A stretch of DNA of 64,000 nt from Emiliania huxleyi CCMP1516 (Eukaryota > Haptophyta > Isochrysidales > Noelaerhabdaceae). Under the pieces are notes generated by a model that saw nothing but the letters and a program-made list of their open reading frames with translations, searched no databases and was not told where the DNA came from. The stretch lies in NCBI RefSeq assembly GCF_000372725.1, contig NW_005201259.1, positions 210,437-274,436 on the forward strand. Reading direction: 5' to 3'. A program made the position numbers and the translations under genes. Shown here in pieces: positions 1-10,331 of this stretch. Numbering within the stretch: position 1 is the stretch's first letter; every line of letters begins with the position of its first letter.

Positions 1-165
1 CTCTCCCTCTCCCTCTCCCTCCCTCTCCCTCCCTCTCCCTCCCTCTCCCTCTCTCTTCTCCTCTCCCTCCCTCTCCCTCCCTCTCCCTCCCTCTCCCTCC
101 CTCCCCCTCCCTCCCTCCCTCCCTCCCTCACGCCCTCCGCCTCCCTCCCTCTCCTCTGCCCTCAG
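1..165. repeat. CTCCCT-type microsatellite
   Basis: Imperfect CTCCCT/CCTCCCT repeats fill the left edge. They run directly into the polypyrimidine tract and AG (164-165) of the first TAF6 exon in view, so the array lies in the 3' part of a TAF6 intron whose 5' end is outside the window. Confidence 0.9.
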
Positions 166-1257
166 TCCAACCTCTCCCTCAACCTGGAGGCGTACCTGCA
201 GCAGATCCTGCCCGCCGTCACCACTTGCGTCGTCGGCCGCAAGCTCTGCGCCGCGCGCGGCGACGACCACTGGTCACTCCGCGCCATCGCCGCCGGAGTG
301 ATGCACACTATCGCCGCGCAGTACGGCGACCGCTTCACAGACTTGCAGCCGCGGCCCACTGGAGGCCACCCGCCCGCCGCGCTGCCGTGAGCCGCGTCTC
401 CTCACACCCCTCCATGTGAACAGACTCACCAAGACCTACCGCGACGCGCTCGAGGACCGAAAGAGGGCCCTCACCACCCACTTCGGCGCTCTGCTCGGCC
501 TGCGCGAGTTCGGGCCGCACGCAGTGCACAAGCTGCTGCTGCCGATGATGCCCGCCTACCTGCAGGTCCCCACCGCCACCGCCACCAACCCACGCACCCT
601 CCCCCCCCCACCCAACACACACACACACGACCCCCCCCCCCCTCTGTGCCTGCAGCTGGTCCACGGCGTGATGTCTGCGCCGCTCCCCGACGCCGCGCCC
701 GCCGCTGCCCCTGCCGCCGCCGCCTCCGACATCGTGCGAGAGATGGCGCAAGAGCCGGGAGACGCCGCGCCCGCGTCCGCCGCGAGCGAGTCTACGCCCG
801 CGCCGTCCGCGTCGCCCGCCGCCCCGCCCAAGCGTGCGCGGCTCGTCCGGCAGATGGAGGCGCCGCGTGTGTCCGCCTCTCGGAGTGAGCACGCAACGAG
901 TCATCGGCAAGAGCGGATGGTACAGGCGCTGCGAGTCTACGACGCCGCCCTCGCCACCTGCGGCGCCTACCTCTTCCGGCACGGCCACTACTTCGCTGCG
1001 CCCGGCGCCGCCCGCGGCAGCGCCGCGACGGGCGGCGCCGCCCCGCCCGCGCTGCTCCCGCGACTCGCGACGAGCTACGAGACGCTGTCTGCCGAGTTTG
1101 GGCCGCCGCAGCTCGCCGAGTCTGTCCCACCCCTCTGCGGACACCGTCCCACGACCCCTCTGCTGTCGGCAGGCCGGCGCTGCTCGCCTACTCGCGCGTC
1201 GTCGAGCCGGCGTGGGACAAGCACGCGCGGCGTAGCTTGCAGGGCGCTTTCCTCTGA
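166..1257 (+). CDS. TAF6: TFIID subunit 6 (TAF6), C-terminal HEAT-repeat half, 5' truncated by window edge
   Basis: TAF6 is a histone-fold subunit of the general transcription factor TFIID (and of SAGA-type complexes) acting in the nucleus. Only the conserved C-terminal HEAT-repeat region is present. Proposed exons are 166-386, 424-565, 656-1101 and 1173-1257; all phases agree and give 297 residues plus a stop. Diagnostic stretches are LQQILPAVTTCVVGRKLC, DDHWSLRAIAAG and RALTTHFGALLGLREFGP, ending in LLLPMMPAYLQ, which match the TAF6 pattern of 'Y-L-Q-L-P-A-V-x-T-C' and 'H-Y-G-A-L-x-G-L'. The third exon carries an Ala/Pro-rich low-complexity linker. The last intron uses a GC donor (GG|GCCGCC) and the exon after it also starts GCCG. 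The histone fold should lie upstream of the window. The gene is convergent with CSN6. Confidence 0.85.
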
Positions 1258-1435
1258 CCACCGACAGTCCGACAGCTTTGCGCTCGTCCGTACGCCCGAC
1301 GCTTCCCGAGCCCGCGGCTTGTTGCTCAGCGCCCCCATGATTGCCATGAATAGTAGAAAATTGTGCGGCTGCGAGATGTCCGTTTTCATGTAAACGGTAC
1401 CGCCTTTTGCGCGTTGCGCCCCGGCCCGGCCGGCC

Positions 1436-1441
1436 AATAAA
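1436..1441 (+). terminator. AATAAA polyadenylation signal of TAF6
   Basis: An AATAAA hexamer sits about 180 bases after the TAF6 stop and is the only one in that 3' flank. Polyadenylation signals in this lineage are not always canonical, so the role is inferred. Confidence 0.45.
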
Positions 1442-1472
1442 AAGCGGCGATATCTGATCTATCTCTATATAT

Positions 1473-1509
1473 GCGAGTTGCAACACGACACACCAGTGTT
1501 GCAACTCGC
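1473..1509. repeat. perfect 14-bp inverted repeat (hairpin) between convergent genes
   Basis: GCGAGTTGCAACAC is followed by a 9-base spacer and its exact reverse complement. It lies between the TAF6 3' end and the CSN6 3' end. The remaining sequence from 1258 to 2041 shows no recognisable gene; it is less GC-rich than its surroundings. Confidence 0.85.
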
Positions 1510-2041
1510 GCACCGCAGCCGCGCGAAAACGAAAATCGTAAAAACACTTTAACGGGAAACGGGAACCCGAGAGACACAACCCGAGCTCGGGGGAAGTGGT
1601 GGGGAGACGGGATACGGATAGACGAGCAGATATACACAGCCGTCGGAGCCTCGGCTCTTGGTCTGTAATAGTCTTGCTCTCTTGCAGTTGCACCTTTTCC
1701 CTTCTCGCGCTTTTTTGCAGCGCCAGCGGGGTCGGGGGTGCGAAAACTGCGAGAATCAATTTTCACCGCCGCACGAGGCGCGCGCAAGTCGACGTCCCGC
1801 ACGCGCCGGCGGCGCCGCACCAGACAGACCTTGAGTTTTTGATTAGCTTGAGACCAACGATAACGACGCGAAACGACGAAAACGATACGACGACGAAAAG
1901 AGTCGCGCATTGTGTTCGATCGATCGGCCCGCGCATGCGCCTTCCGTCACTCCCCGCCAACGTATTCTCTGCCGGGTGGCGGCGGCATCAGTGCTCGAGC
2001 TCCCGCCTCGGCGAGTCGCCCGGTCTCATCAGCAGATTTCG

Positions 2042-3448
2042 TCAGAAGATGCCGCGGCGGCGCGAGTGGCGGTCGTACGCGACGTTGAACTTGTCGATGA
2101 GCTCGTTGGTCAGCGCCGCGCCCTGCGCGAGGCGGGGACGGCGCGTTGCGGCTGCTATCTCTCTTCCTCTCTCTCCTGTCTCTCTGTGTATCCCCCCCCC
2201 CCCCCCCAGCCCCCCGCCTCGCCTGCGTGATGACGGCGAGCTGCGTCACGAGCAGCGAGTTGTTGTGGTCTTGCACAAACTCGGCGCGGAACGCGTCCGA
2301 GTCGAGCGCGGGCAGCCGCGCGCAGAGCGCCTTGACCTGCCGCAAGAGCGCGTGGTCGAAGGGGACGGTGCCTGCCTGGACGGCGGCGACGTAGCGCGAG
2401 ATGATCTCGATCCGCTCGGTGAGCATGTTGATCGCCGTGTGCATCCCGTTGAGGTGCTGCGAGAAGGCGGAGGGGCTGGGGCTGGGGGGAGGGGGGGGGG
2501 GGGGGGCGAGGGGCGAGGGGCGAAGCGTGCCTGCGAGAAGGCGGAGGCGGAGGACGACTCGCCCGACGGCAGGATGTGTGCGACGTGGTCGACGGCGATG
2601 CGCTCCGACTCGATGGAGTCGACCTGGCATCCATCAGCTCGGATCAACTAATTAGCAGCGCGGCGGTGCGCTCCCGACTCGATGGGAGTCCTTGTAGCCG
2701 AGGCGCGCGAAGCGCGGGGTCGGCGTCTCGCCGACGAGGACAACCTCCGACTCGAAGATGCCGATCGGCAGGTCGCCGGTGCCGCCGCCGCCGCCGACCA
2801 GCCCGGACGGGTCGAGGGCGAGGTAGAGCAGCGCCTCGTTGAGCTCGCAGAGTTGCTGGTGCACGGCGATGTCGCTCTCGTCGGGCTGCGGAGGGGCTTT
2901 AGGCGCGTCGGCGGGCGCGCCGGCGGTAGGGCCAGCGGTGATTGCGGCCAAGAGGCGTGAGCAGCCATCTCGGCCGCTGAGGCGCTGAGGCGCTGAGGAC
3001 GAAGGACGGGGGAGGCATCTCGGAGGCGCGACTCTCGCACCGCGGGCGCAGTGGAGGTCGAGTACCAGCCGAGCATGTCGAGGCTGGGGAAGGTCTTCTT
3101 GTACTGCTCCAGCCGCGTGCGCAGGTAGTCCATGTCGATCGCCGCGCTTCCGCTGCTGCCCGCCGCCGCCACCTTGAGCTCGAACGAGTTGGCGAGCTCC
3201 ACGCGCCGGCCAGCCTGCCACAGCGGCGCGCGGCGGTGGCGAGCGCGCCGCGCGCGGCGCGGGCGGAGGGCATGGGTTTCTTGGAGGGAGGCGCAGGGCT
3301 GGTGGGGGACGGGCACTGCCGCCTGCGTCCCGAGGACGGCGCCAAAGACGCGAGGCGGCGCAGCCGCGGCGTCGGCGTTGGCACGCACGCGAGTGAGGTG
3401 GTCCGAGATGTTGATGACCACGAGGGGATGCAGCGTCACATTCTCCAT
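2042..3448 (-). CDS. CSN6: COP9 signalosome subunit 6 (MPN- domain)
   Basis: CSN6 is the catalytically inert MPN partner of CSN5 in the COP9 signalosome, which removes NEDD8 from cullins. Proposed exons on the minus strand are 3448-3323, 3214-3041, 2885-2679, 2623-2531, 2456-2223 and 2122-2042; phases agree and give 304 residues, close to the usual 310-330. The start is MENVTLHPLVVINISDH, the family's beta-strand opening of the MPN fold. Later landmarks are NSFEL, YKKTFPSLDMLGWY, LPIGIFESEVVLV, ERIAVDHVAHI and the C-terminal helices (ALLRQVKALCARLP, LIDKFNVAYDRHSRRRGIF). The JAMM zinc ligands are absent, as expected. Donors of introns 1, 4 and 5 are GC. Intron 3 (55 bp) is flanked by a near-perfect direct repeat GACTCCATCGAGTCGG. 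A dispersed repeat lies directly upstream of the ATG. Confidence 0.92.
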
Positions 3449-3479
3449 CTTGGAGCTTGGCGACTCACTTGGGCTCTTG

Positions 3480-3715
3480 TCCTCTCCCGCCTGTCTGCTA
3501 GAGCCGCAGCCGCCCAGCCGCTCGGTGTGAAGGCTTCTAGGCTTGCGGGTAGTCTCCCCCCATCCCCAGGGCCTCCAGGGCTCGCACCTCAACCTCTCAC
3601 AGACCAGCGCATAGCGCCATAGGACGTATTTTCTTCTCATAACAAGGCCGTGAACAGAGTTCGTGCACGAGATCCCTCGAGAGTTCACGCGGAGTCGGCT
3701 GGGGCGGCTAGACAG
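3480..3715 (+). repeat. dispersed repeat family A, copy 1
   Basis: Contains the family landmarks GGTAGTCTCCCCCCATCC, CTCGCACCTCAACCTCTCAC, CATAGGACGTATTTTCTTCT and CACGCGGAGTCGGCTGGGG. Related copies occur near 8035-8140 (inverted), 19262-19410, 35640-36065 and 53040-53300. It occupies the likely CSN6 promoter. Confidence 0.8.
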
Positions 3716-3825
3716 CTCTCCCGCGCTGGGTGGAGAAGCGGAAGAGAATTCTTCCTGCCCTTCTGACGCAACCAACACCGGCAACCAGAAAGGGTAAACA
3801 AAAAGTGATTACGCTTCGGCGGTGG

Positions 3826-3900
3826 TGCACTAACCTCCGAGAAACCCTTCGGGTCGCAAACCCCGTCAGCAGTCCTCCTCCGAGAGACTACGAGTAAAAA
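3826..3900 (-). repeat. dispersed repeat family F, copy 1 (terminal fragment)
   Basis: Shares GTGGTGCACTAACC, CGAGAAACCCTTCGGGTC and GCAAACCCCGTCAGCAGTCC with longer copies at 33770-34470 and 49760-50450 and shorter ones at 29440-29590 and 52890-52960. GGTTAGTGCACCACTAACC inside it is palindromic. Confidence 0.8.
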
Positions 3901-3955
3901 AGAAAAATCCGCGGCCGCGAAAAATGGCAGCCAGGTCACGTCCAGGAGTCCAGGG

Positions 3956-6126
3956 ATGCGCTCCAGAACGGTAGGTCTGCTTGCCCTATCCGTCCTCTGC
4001 CTATTATGGGTCAACACGCGCGTCATGCTGCCCGCCTCCGCCTCGCCAAGCGGGAGTGCTCCGCTGCGAGAGCCGCCGCCGCTCGACGGAGAGCTTGAGC
4101 CAGCGCTGGCGCGGGCGGCACCGGGCGGGCCGGGAGGGCTGGTGGTGCTGACCTTCGGCGATAAGGGCTACTTTGCCGCGCTCAGCAACTTTGTCGCCCA
4201 CGCGCGTGCCGCGGGTGTGCCGTATCTCGTCGGCGCCGTCGACGCTGACGCGTTTCGAGAGCTCACGTTGCACGGAGCAACTGCATACCTGACGCCGCTA
4301 GCGCGCGACGCGGCGTACGCGTTCAATCCGTCCAACAGTCACGACTCCAACTCGTGGGTCCGCTTCGCGCGCATGAGGACCGGCGAGGTTGCGAGGACCG
4401 TGCGGCGAGATGCGCGAGACTGCGACCACCGCACGAGACCGCCGCCGCACGAGCCTTGCAGCGTCTCTCCACCGCCGCCGCCCGCGTGCGCGATGTGCTC
4501 ACGCCGTGCGATGCGCGCCGCGCAGGATCGTGCGGCTCGGGTACGCGGTCATGCACTCCGACACGGACGTGGCCTGGCTGCGTGACCCGTCCCCGTTCCT
4601 GCTCTGCCGCGACGCCGCGAGCGACGCCGCCGGTGGGGGCGCTGCGGGAGCCCGCTGCAGCGCGCTGCGCGAGGCGGACGTGGCGGTCTCGTCGGACAAC
4701 ATGTCGCCTGGCGAGGACCTGCGCATCGGCGCCGCGTATGCCGCCGGAGGCGCACTCGTCGCCGGCTCTCTGTGCGCCTCTGCACGAACCTGCCGTGACC
4801 GTCTCACGAGCCTTCCGACAGGCACACTCAACACCGGCCTGCTCTTTGTGCGGCCAACCGCCGCCGGAACCGCCTTTGCCACCCGCTGGCACGAGACGGT
4901 CTCGAGCCCGCCGCCGGGCAAGCGATTCGCTCCTCCCGGCTGCTGCACGTCGGACCAGCAGGTGTTTGGGCGGATGGTGCGCGTGGGAGGAGGCTACCCT
5001 GGGCTCGCGCCGCCGGCGGGCGCGCCGACAGGCGGCAGGCTGCTCCGCGCGGACGGCAACCTGACGCTGGGCTCGCTGCCCCTCGCCCTCTTCATGAACG
5101 GGCACAGCTACTTTGTGCAGCGAGCGCACGAGCGGCTCGGCGTCGCTCCGTTTGCGGTGCACGCCACGTACACGCTCGACACCCACGAGGGCGGCGCAAA
5201 GGCGTGCCGCGCGCCCGTGCTGCCGCCTCCCAGCTCGCGGCGTGGCGTCTCATCTCCTCCGCCCCGCCGCACAGGCACAGAGGTTCCGCGAGGCTGGCTT
5301 GTGGCGCGCTGACCCGCCGCCGCCGCAGGGCGAGCGCTTCTTGGCGTACAACTTCTCCGAGCCGCCCGAGGTGGCGGCGCGCCGAGCGGAGTACGCGCGG
5401 CGCGGGCTGTCCGCGGCCAACGTCGACGTGCACCTCTCCGCCCTGGAGGCGTACGTCGCAGAGCTGCGCGACGCGCTCGCGCTCGCGCGCGCGCTCGGCC
5501 GCACGCTGCTGCTGCCCCGATGGACTTGCTGGTGCGACCGGATGTGGGCCGGCTCGGACGACATCTTCCGCTTTGGCTGCATGTACCCGGGCGCGCAGGA
5601 CGGCAACTTCGTCCCCTTCCCCTGCCCGATGGACCACATTCTCTCGCCCGCCGCGTGGGCCAAGGCTGGCGTCGGCCACCGCGACGCCGCCTTCCTCGAC
5701 ACGCTGGCCGAGCGCGGGGTGAGGCCGGTCGAGGTGCTGCTGCTGCCGCGCGCGCAGCACCGGGCGCTGCTCGCCCGGCCGCGCGTCGCCCTGCTCGACG
5801 CGCTGCCGCTCGGCACCTCCGACGGCGAGGCGGCGAAGCTGCTCGCGCACCTGCGGGCGGCGCCCCTCCTCCGGCTGCAGCACGCGCGCGGCTTGCTCTG
5901 CGCGCTCGACGCGCCGCAGCCCTTCAACGATCTCGCGGCGACCCTGCTCCGCGCCCCGGCCTGGTGCTCACGCTGCTCGCAGCCGTGCGAGGAGCAGCTA
6001 GCGCCGTGGCTACCCGCGGAGAGGGTGCGCGCTGCGCGCCCGGCGCCGGCCGAGCAGCACGCCGTCTGCTTCCAGCCGCCGCTGCCCGCGCCTCTGCGAA
6101 GCGACGGCTGCGCCGGCCGGTCGTAG
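3956..6126 (+). CDS. GT77 glycosyltransferase, XEG113/arabinosyltransferase-like, type II membrane protein
   Basis: Predicted nucleotide-sugar-dependent transferase of family GT77, whose plant members (XEG113, RRA) extend arabinose chains on hydroxyproline-rich glycoproteins in the Golgi. Proposed exons are 3956-4395, 4526-5201 and 5275-6126, 655 residues. A signal anchor (GLLALSVLCLLWVNT) lies at residues 7-21. The DxD motif appears in MHSDTDVAWLRDP, followed by TGTLNTGLLFVRP and CCTSDQQVFGRM. The XEG113-type second domain shows LLLPRWTCWCDRMW and FPCPMDHILSP. Intron 2 is GC-AG (AAG|GCGTGC). Intron 1 fits the frame only if the donor is GA (AG|GACCGT...CAG|GATCGT), so that junction is uncertain. 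The target glycan is inference. Confidence 0.85.
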
Positions 6127-7289
6127 CAAAGTGTTTCGTTCCGCCTCGGCCTTCACGGGCGTGGAAGGTGGCGGTGCGCACCGCGCGAGAGGGTTGCCAC
6201 GCCGGAGGTGCAGGTGGAGCCTGAGACGTGAGACGGCTCTCGACGACGACGTCTCGTCTGCCTGGCATGGTGACTCTGACTGCGTGACAGCTGCGCCGTG
6301 TGCGGACACACTCTCGTCGTGTGAGACCCTGTGGCGTGTGAGGTGTGTGTGGGGACGTCTCGATCGTCGTGGGACGCGTGTCTCTAGGGCATGTGGTGAG
6401 TACCGAAGTGGAAGTCTACAGAGCTGGTGGGCGGGCGCGGCGCGTGGTCCACTCCAAAAAAGTGGACCTCGAGTCTCGAGTTTCACCCCAGATCCCAAGC
6501 TGGGTGGCGCCGGTATACAAGATTGCTTCTCACACAGTCACAGAGTGTGAATTTCGGGCCGCGCAGCAACAGACATATCGACCGCCGTCACAACGTCTCA
6601 CAGCGTCGCAGGCGCGGCCGGAGTACGTTGTGCCGGCGGCCGCTGCGCGGGGCTCCATGGTGTGCGGAGAGAGGCAACACGCCCCTCTCCGAGCAACCAC
6701 CAGAGCGCCCGGAACCTTCCCCTGACCATGTCCCGTGTAGAAGAGGCAACCAGGTTGCCTCTGGCAACCAGGTTGCCTCTGGCAACCAGGTTGCCAGCCG
6801 CAGATGCAGCTCAGCACCGCCGCGAAAGAATGGGCGTGGAGCGAGAGGCGGGCCGGCCGGCACCCTCACGCCCCCGGCAGCGCGGCGAGGAGGGGCGACT
6901 CGCACTCGCCGTCCTTGGGGGGAGGGGAGAGAGAGGGGGTGGAGGCGGCGTGAGGGTGCGTGCGCCAGGGCGGGGAAGGCCTTGGGGAGGCGCGCGTGCT
7001 ATGCAGCGGCTGCAATCTCGTCGTGCTAGCGGCCCGCCGGCAGCGCTGGCAGCGGCTCTGTTGAGCGGCGCGGCTTGTCGACCCTCGGCGCGGGAGCGCA
7101 GACGGACCGGCCTGCGGGAGCGCTCGGCGGGCGGCGGCTGGCCGCCGTCCCGGCCGCGGGCTGTCGGCCCGGAGCCGCGGTGTGCCGAGCCGGAGCCTTG
7201 TTTGACGGCGGCACCCTCGAGAGAGCGGCGCGGGGTGGGGCGGAGGGCGGCAGGCGGCTGCTGGGGCGGCACTCGGCGGGACGCATCCC
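6127..7289. other. non-coding stretch with hairpin-forming 18-bp tandem repeat (6744-6803)
   Basis: No convincing gene was found here. Three tandem copies of an 18-base unit (GTTGCCTCTGGCAACCAG) lie around 6744-6803; each unit is itself an inverted repeat (GGTTGCC...GGCAACC). The sequence from 6820 to 7290 is Gly/Pro/Arg-rich in every frame and looks like low-complexity DNA or an untranslated region. Confidence 0.6.
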
Positions 7290-7647
7290 ACACCGCCGCG
7301 ACTTGCTCTTGTGGTGCTCGAGATCGTCCGCCTTCCGCTCGTCCTCGCTCAGCAGACCGTTCTGTGCGGGCGCGGGCGGCGCGTGAGAGGACGAGGCGCG
7401 GGAGGGTTGGTGGCAGAGCACTGCTGTTGGTGGCGATGTCGGCGCGCGGCGGGGGTGGGTGGGGGGGAGGGGGGGGGGGGGGGGGGCGACCGCAGGGGCG
7501 CTGGACCTGCTTGCGCCAAAGGCGGAGCTCGCCGGGCGACGCGCCGATGGGCGGTTGCAGCTGCTTCTTCGCCGCCACCTTGGACAGCTTGGAGACGTAA
7601 GCGAGGTCCGTCGTCGACGTGAACCCAGCGGCCAGCGAGATCGACAT
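7290..7647 (-). CDS. hypothetical protein, two probable exons
   Basis: Not recognised. From ATG 7647 the frame reads MSISLAAGFTSTTDLAYV and then a basic, non-repetitive stretch ending GELRLWRKQ, after which a GT donor is followed by a poly-G/poly-C intron. A second exon after CACAG reads NGLLSEDERKADDLEHHKSK, just before about 7290. Both pieces have protein-like composition, unlike their low-complexity surroundings. The C-terminus and any further exons cannot be fixed. Confidence 0.35.
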
Positions 7648-8034
7648 CTGCCCAGCCTATGCGCGGCAGATGCGAGCTGTGCACGGGCTCTGGATTCGAG
7701 GCGGGGTAAGATGGTGAGGACCAGGGTGCTGCTCTGCCGCTCCTGAGGGCGAGGAGAGGAGCGGTTAAACGTCCCGCTAATTCTTTTTTTCCTTGTCGAC
7801 ACGTCTTGTAAAAGACACCACGAGAGCATGCTCGACGGAGCGACAACAATGCTGGGAATTCTTTTTTCCGGTGCCCACACGTCTTCTGAAATTCGCAGTT
7901 ATAGAGCGACAGCGCAGCGCACTGCCCTCTGCCGTCCGCCGACCGAACGAAGGAGGGAGAGCTGCGCATCATCGCAACTCGCATCTCCATCTGGACACTG
8001 GTAAAGTCACTGTAGTCTTGGCTAGTTACGTTTC

Positions 8035-8140
8035 ACAGCCTTGTTATTGAGAAGGAAATACGTCCTATGGCGCTGTGCGCTGGTCTGTGACACAGTGACT
8101 GACTGTGTGTGAGAGGTTGAGGTGCGAGCCCTGGAGTGAG
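8035..8140 (-). repeat. dispersed repeat family A, copy 2
   Basis: Inverted relative to copy 1: GAAATACGTCCTATGGCG, then CTGGTCTGTGA and GTGAGAGGTTGAGGTGCGAG. Confidence 0.8.
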
Positions 8141-8149
8141 TCTTTCGGT

Positions 8150-8665
8150 AAGCGCGGGTTAGCGCGGGTTAGTGCTCACTAACCCGGCACGGGTCAGCAC
8201 GGGTCAGAATGGGTTACCATAACCCGGCACTAACCCGGCACTAACCCGGCACTAACCCGGCACTATAAACCCGTACGGCTGGGGGGCATACGTCAGCATG
8301 GGTTTACGCCGGGTTAGGGGTGGGTTAGGGCCGGGTTAGTGCAGTGCACCCCGGGTTAGAGCTGGTTGGCGAGATGAAACGGCTGCGGCGGGCACCCGAG
8401 CCGACCTCCGCTGCAGTGGCAGTGCGGGCTGCAGGGGGCCCGGCCCTCAACGTGTGCCAGTGATGGCCCTAGGGAGGAGGAGTGCGCTGAGGGCGGTACA
8501 TTATAGATCCTGTGGCATGAGACTGTCCCGCTCGCCATGCGCCCGCGGCTGTGGAGTGGCGAGTGAGTGAACGCACGAGAGAGGGGTGGAACGAGCCGTA
8601 ACCCAATCCCAAGCCTAACCCAGACTAACCCGAGACTAACCCGAGACTAACCCGGCGCTAACCCG
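8150..8665. repeat. degenerate CACTAACCCGG / GGGTTAG arrays
   Basis: 8150-8360 holds many copies of an 11-base CACTAACCCGG unit and its complement; a second block of (C)TAACCCGAGA-type units lies at 8600-8665. The core GGGTTAG resembles a degenerate telomere repeat in both orientations. No gene is seen between the two blocks. Confidence 0.75.
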
Positions 8666-9268
8666 CGCCGCACGGCTCTTCTGTGTGCCGGCACAGAGCT
8701 CCGTGCAAGCCTTCCAGCGTGATAGGAACGAGTGTATCGCTGCGACGGATCGACCGTGCTTGTTATCAAGACCGATGTGACGCACACAGTGACACATCAG
8801 ACGACACATATTCTCCCACCCGCCGGGACGCAAAACGCTCTCGACGAGAGCCAGAAGAAGGCGTCCACACAGCAAGCCGCTCGGTCGATCACGTTGCTCG
8901 CTCGATGCCGGCGAGCGCATGGCGCACGCCTTGGACGGTGGCGAAGCCAAAAACACCGATGGTGGCCGTACGCTGGCGTGAGCGGCGGCGGTCCCTCACC
9001 ATTCGCGCCGACGACCCAACCTCACGCGGAACAACCCACATGCCAACCCGTGCCAACAACCCAACCCAACCAACCCAAAAAGCACGATTGTGAAGTTGGG
9101 CCCTCGGGCTGGGCAGGGTCCACCCACACGACAGGGTCCCAGGGATTCCTCTCTCGTATAGGACGGGTTGCATCCGGCGGCACGGCGGGGGGGGCAGCTG
9201 TTCTGGTTCGCTCTTCCAACATCGCCCCCTATACCAGGGTACTGTACCGGCTCGCCCACTCTGCAACG

Positions 9269-10331
9269 ATGCTCGGTGGTGGCAGCTCCGACTCCGAGAG
9301 CGTCATGAGCCAAGCGAGCGACCAGCGGCCGCCGCGCACGCCCCGCTCCATGCCTCACCTCGGCCGGATCCACTGGCCAGACATTGGCCATGCCGGTGAC
9401 CTCTGCAAAGGGCACGGCGGCTTCAGGCGTGAGCACGTGCGCCGCCGGTCAACGGGCAGGGAGGAGGACTCGTCCCCAGCGTGCGGCCAGCCGCCATTCA
9501 GCGTGCCCGCAGACTCTGGCTGGAGCGCTGTGCCGTCCGCTGCGCCGGCGAACGCCTCCGCGGCCACCACTGCCGCGAGGCAGCGCCGCTTTCAGGTGGC
9601 TCCTCGCGACGCGGAGCTCGTCAACCGGCAGGGCTCCCTGGTCAGCCGCGCACCCGGCATACCGCCGCTCGAGACCCAGCGCCGCCACTTTCGCATGGCT
9701 CCGTCCCGGCCGCCGGGCGCCGTCGCCGCGTCTCGGGTCTCCTCGCAAGGTTGACGAGGGGATGCGGGGAGGGGGGGAGGTGCGCGGTCGCCGCGCACAC
9801 GTCCTCGGCACCCGGTAGGCTCCTGCGAGGCGCGTTCGCCGTCGCGCCCTCCTCTGCTCATCAGCAGTGAGCAGCTGCCGCCAAAGGCGGCCGGCAAGCC
9901 GCAAGGCCTCTTCAGGCGGAGAGCGTGTGAACAGGCGGCAGCGGCCTCGCCGGCGAGGCTCTGTCCACGCCGGCGCCGCCCCGCACGCGACACCGTCCCT
10001 CCTCTGACCGCCTCGCGCCCCTGACACCGTCCCGCCGTGAGCAGTCGGCCGAGGAGGAGCGGCTGGTGCCGGTGCACGAGGCGGCGCAGGCGCAGACGGC
10101 GCTGCTGAGCGCGCTCACCTCTCCGGGCCCGCCGGCGGCGCTGCCGGATAATGCCTCTCGGCGGACTGCCCCTTGCAGGCGCCTCTTCACACCTCTGAGG
10201 GCGGCGCCTCTTCACGCGTCTGCGCGCGCGTGAACAGGCGTGCGCTGCTGCTCACCGCCCTCGAGGCGCAGCGGGAGCTGCTCGCCGCCGACAACGCGTC
10301 GCTCCTCGACGCGAATCTCGTGCTGAGGTAG
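9269..10331 (+). CDS. hypothetical protein with acidic and coiled-coil-like segments, several possible exons
   Basis: Not recognised. An open frame starting at the ATG at 9269 (MLGGGSSDSESVMSQ) runs to about 9754. Further downstream, protein-like segments are separated by possible short introns: EEERLVPVHEAAQAQTALL near 10040-10110 and LLLTALEAQRELLAADNASL near 10240-10330, ending at a GTAGGG donor. The last two look like amphipathic coiled-coil helices. The exon chain is speculative, and whether it is one gene cannot be decided from sequence alone. Confidence 0.3.

Noticed and set aside
335..1759. Long minus-strand open frame (474 codons) over the TAF6 region
   Set aside because: It is antisense to clear TAF6 exons and its translation is low-complexity Arg/Gly, an effect of GC-rich codon usage.
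7026..7290. Continuation of the minus-strand hypothetical gene at 7647 into a Pro/Ala/Arg-rich tail
   Set aside because: Composition is the same in all frames, so coding cannot be told from GC-rich background.
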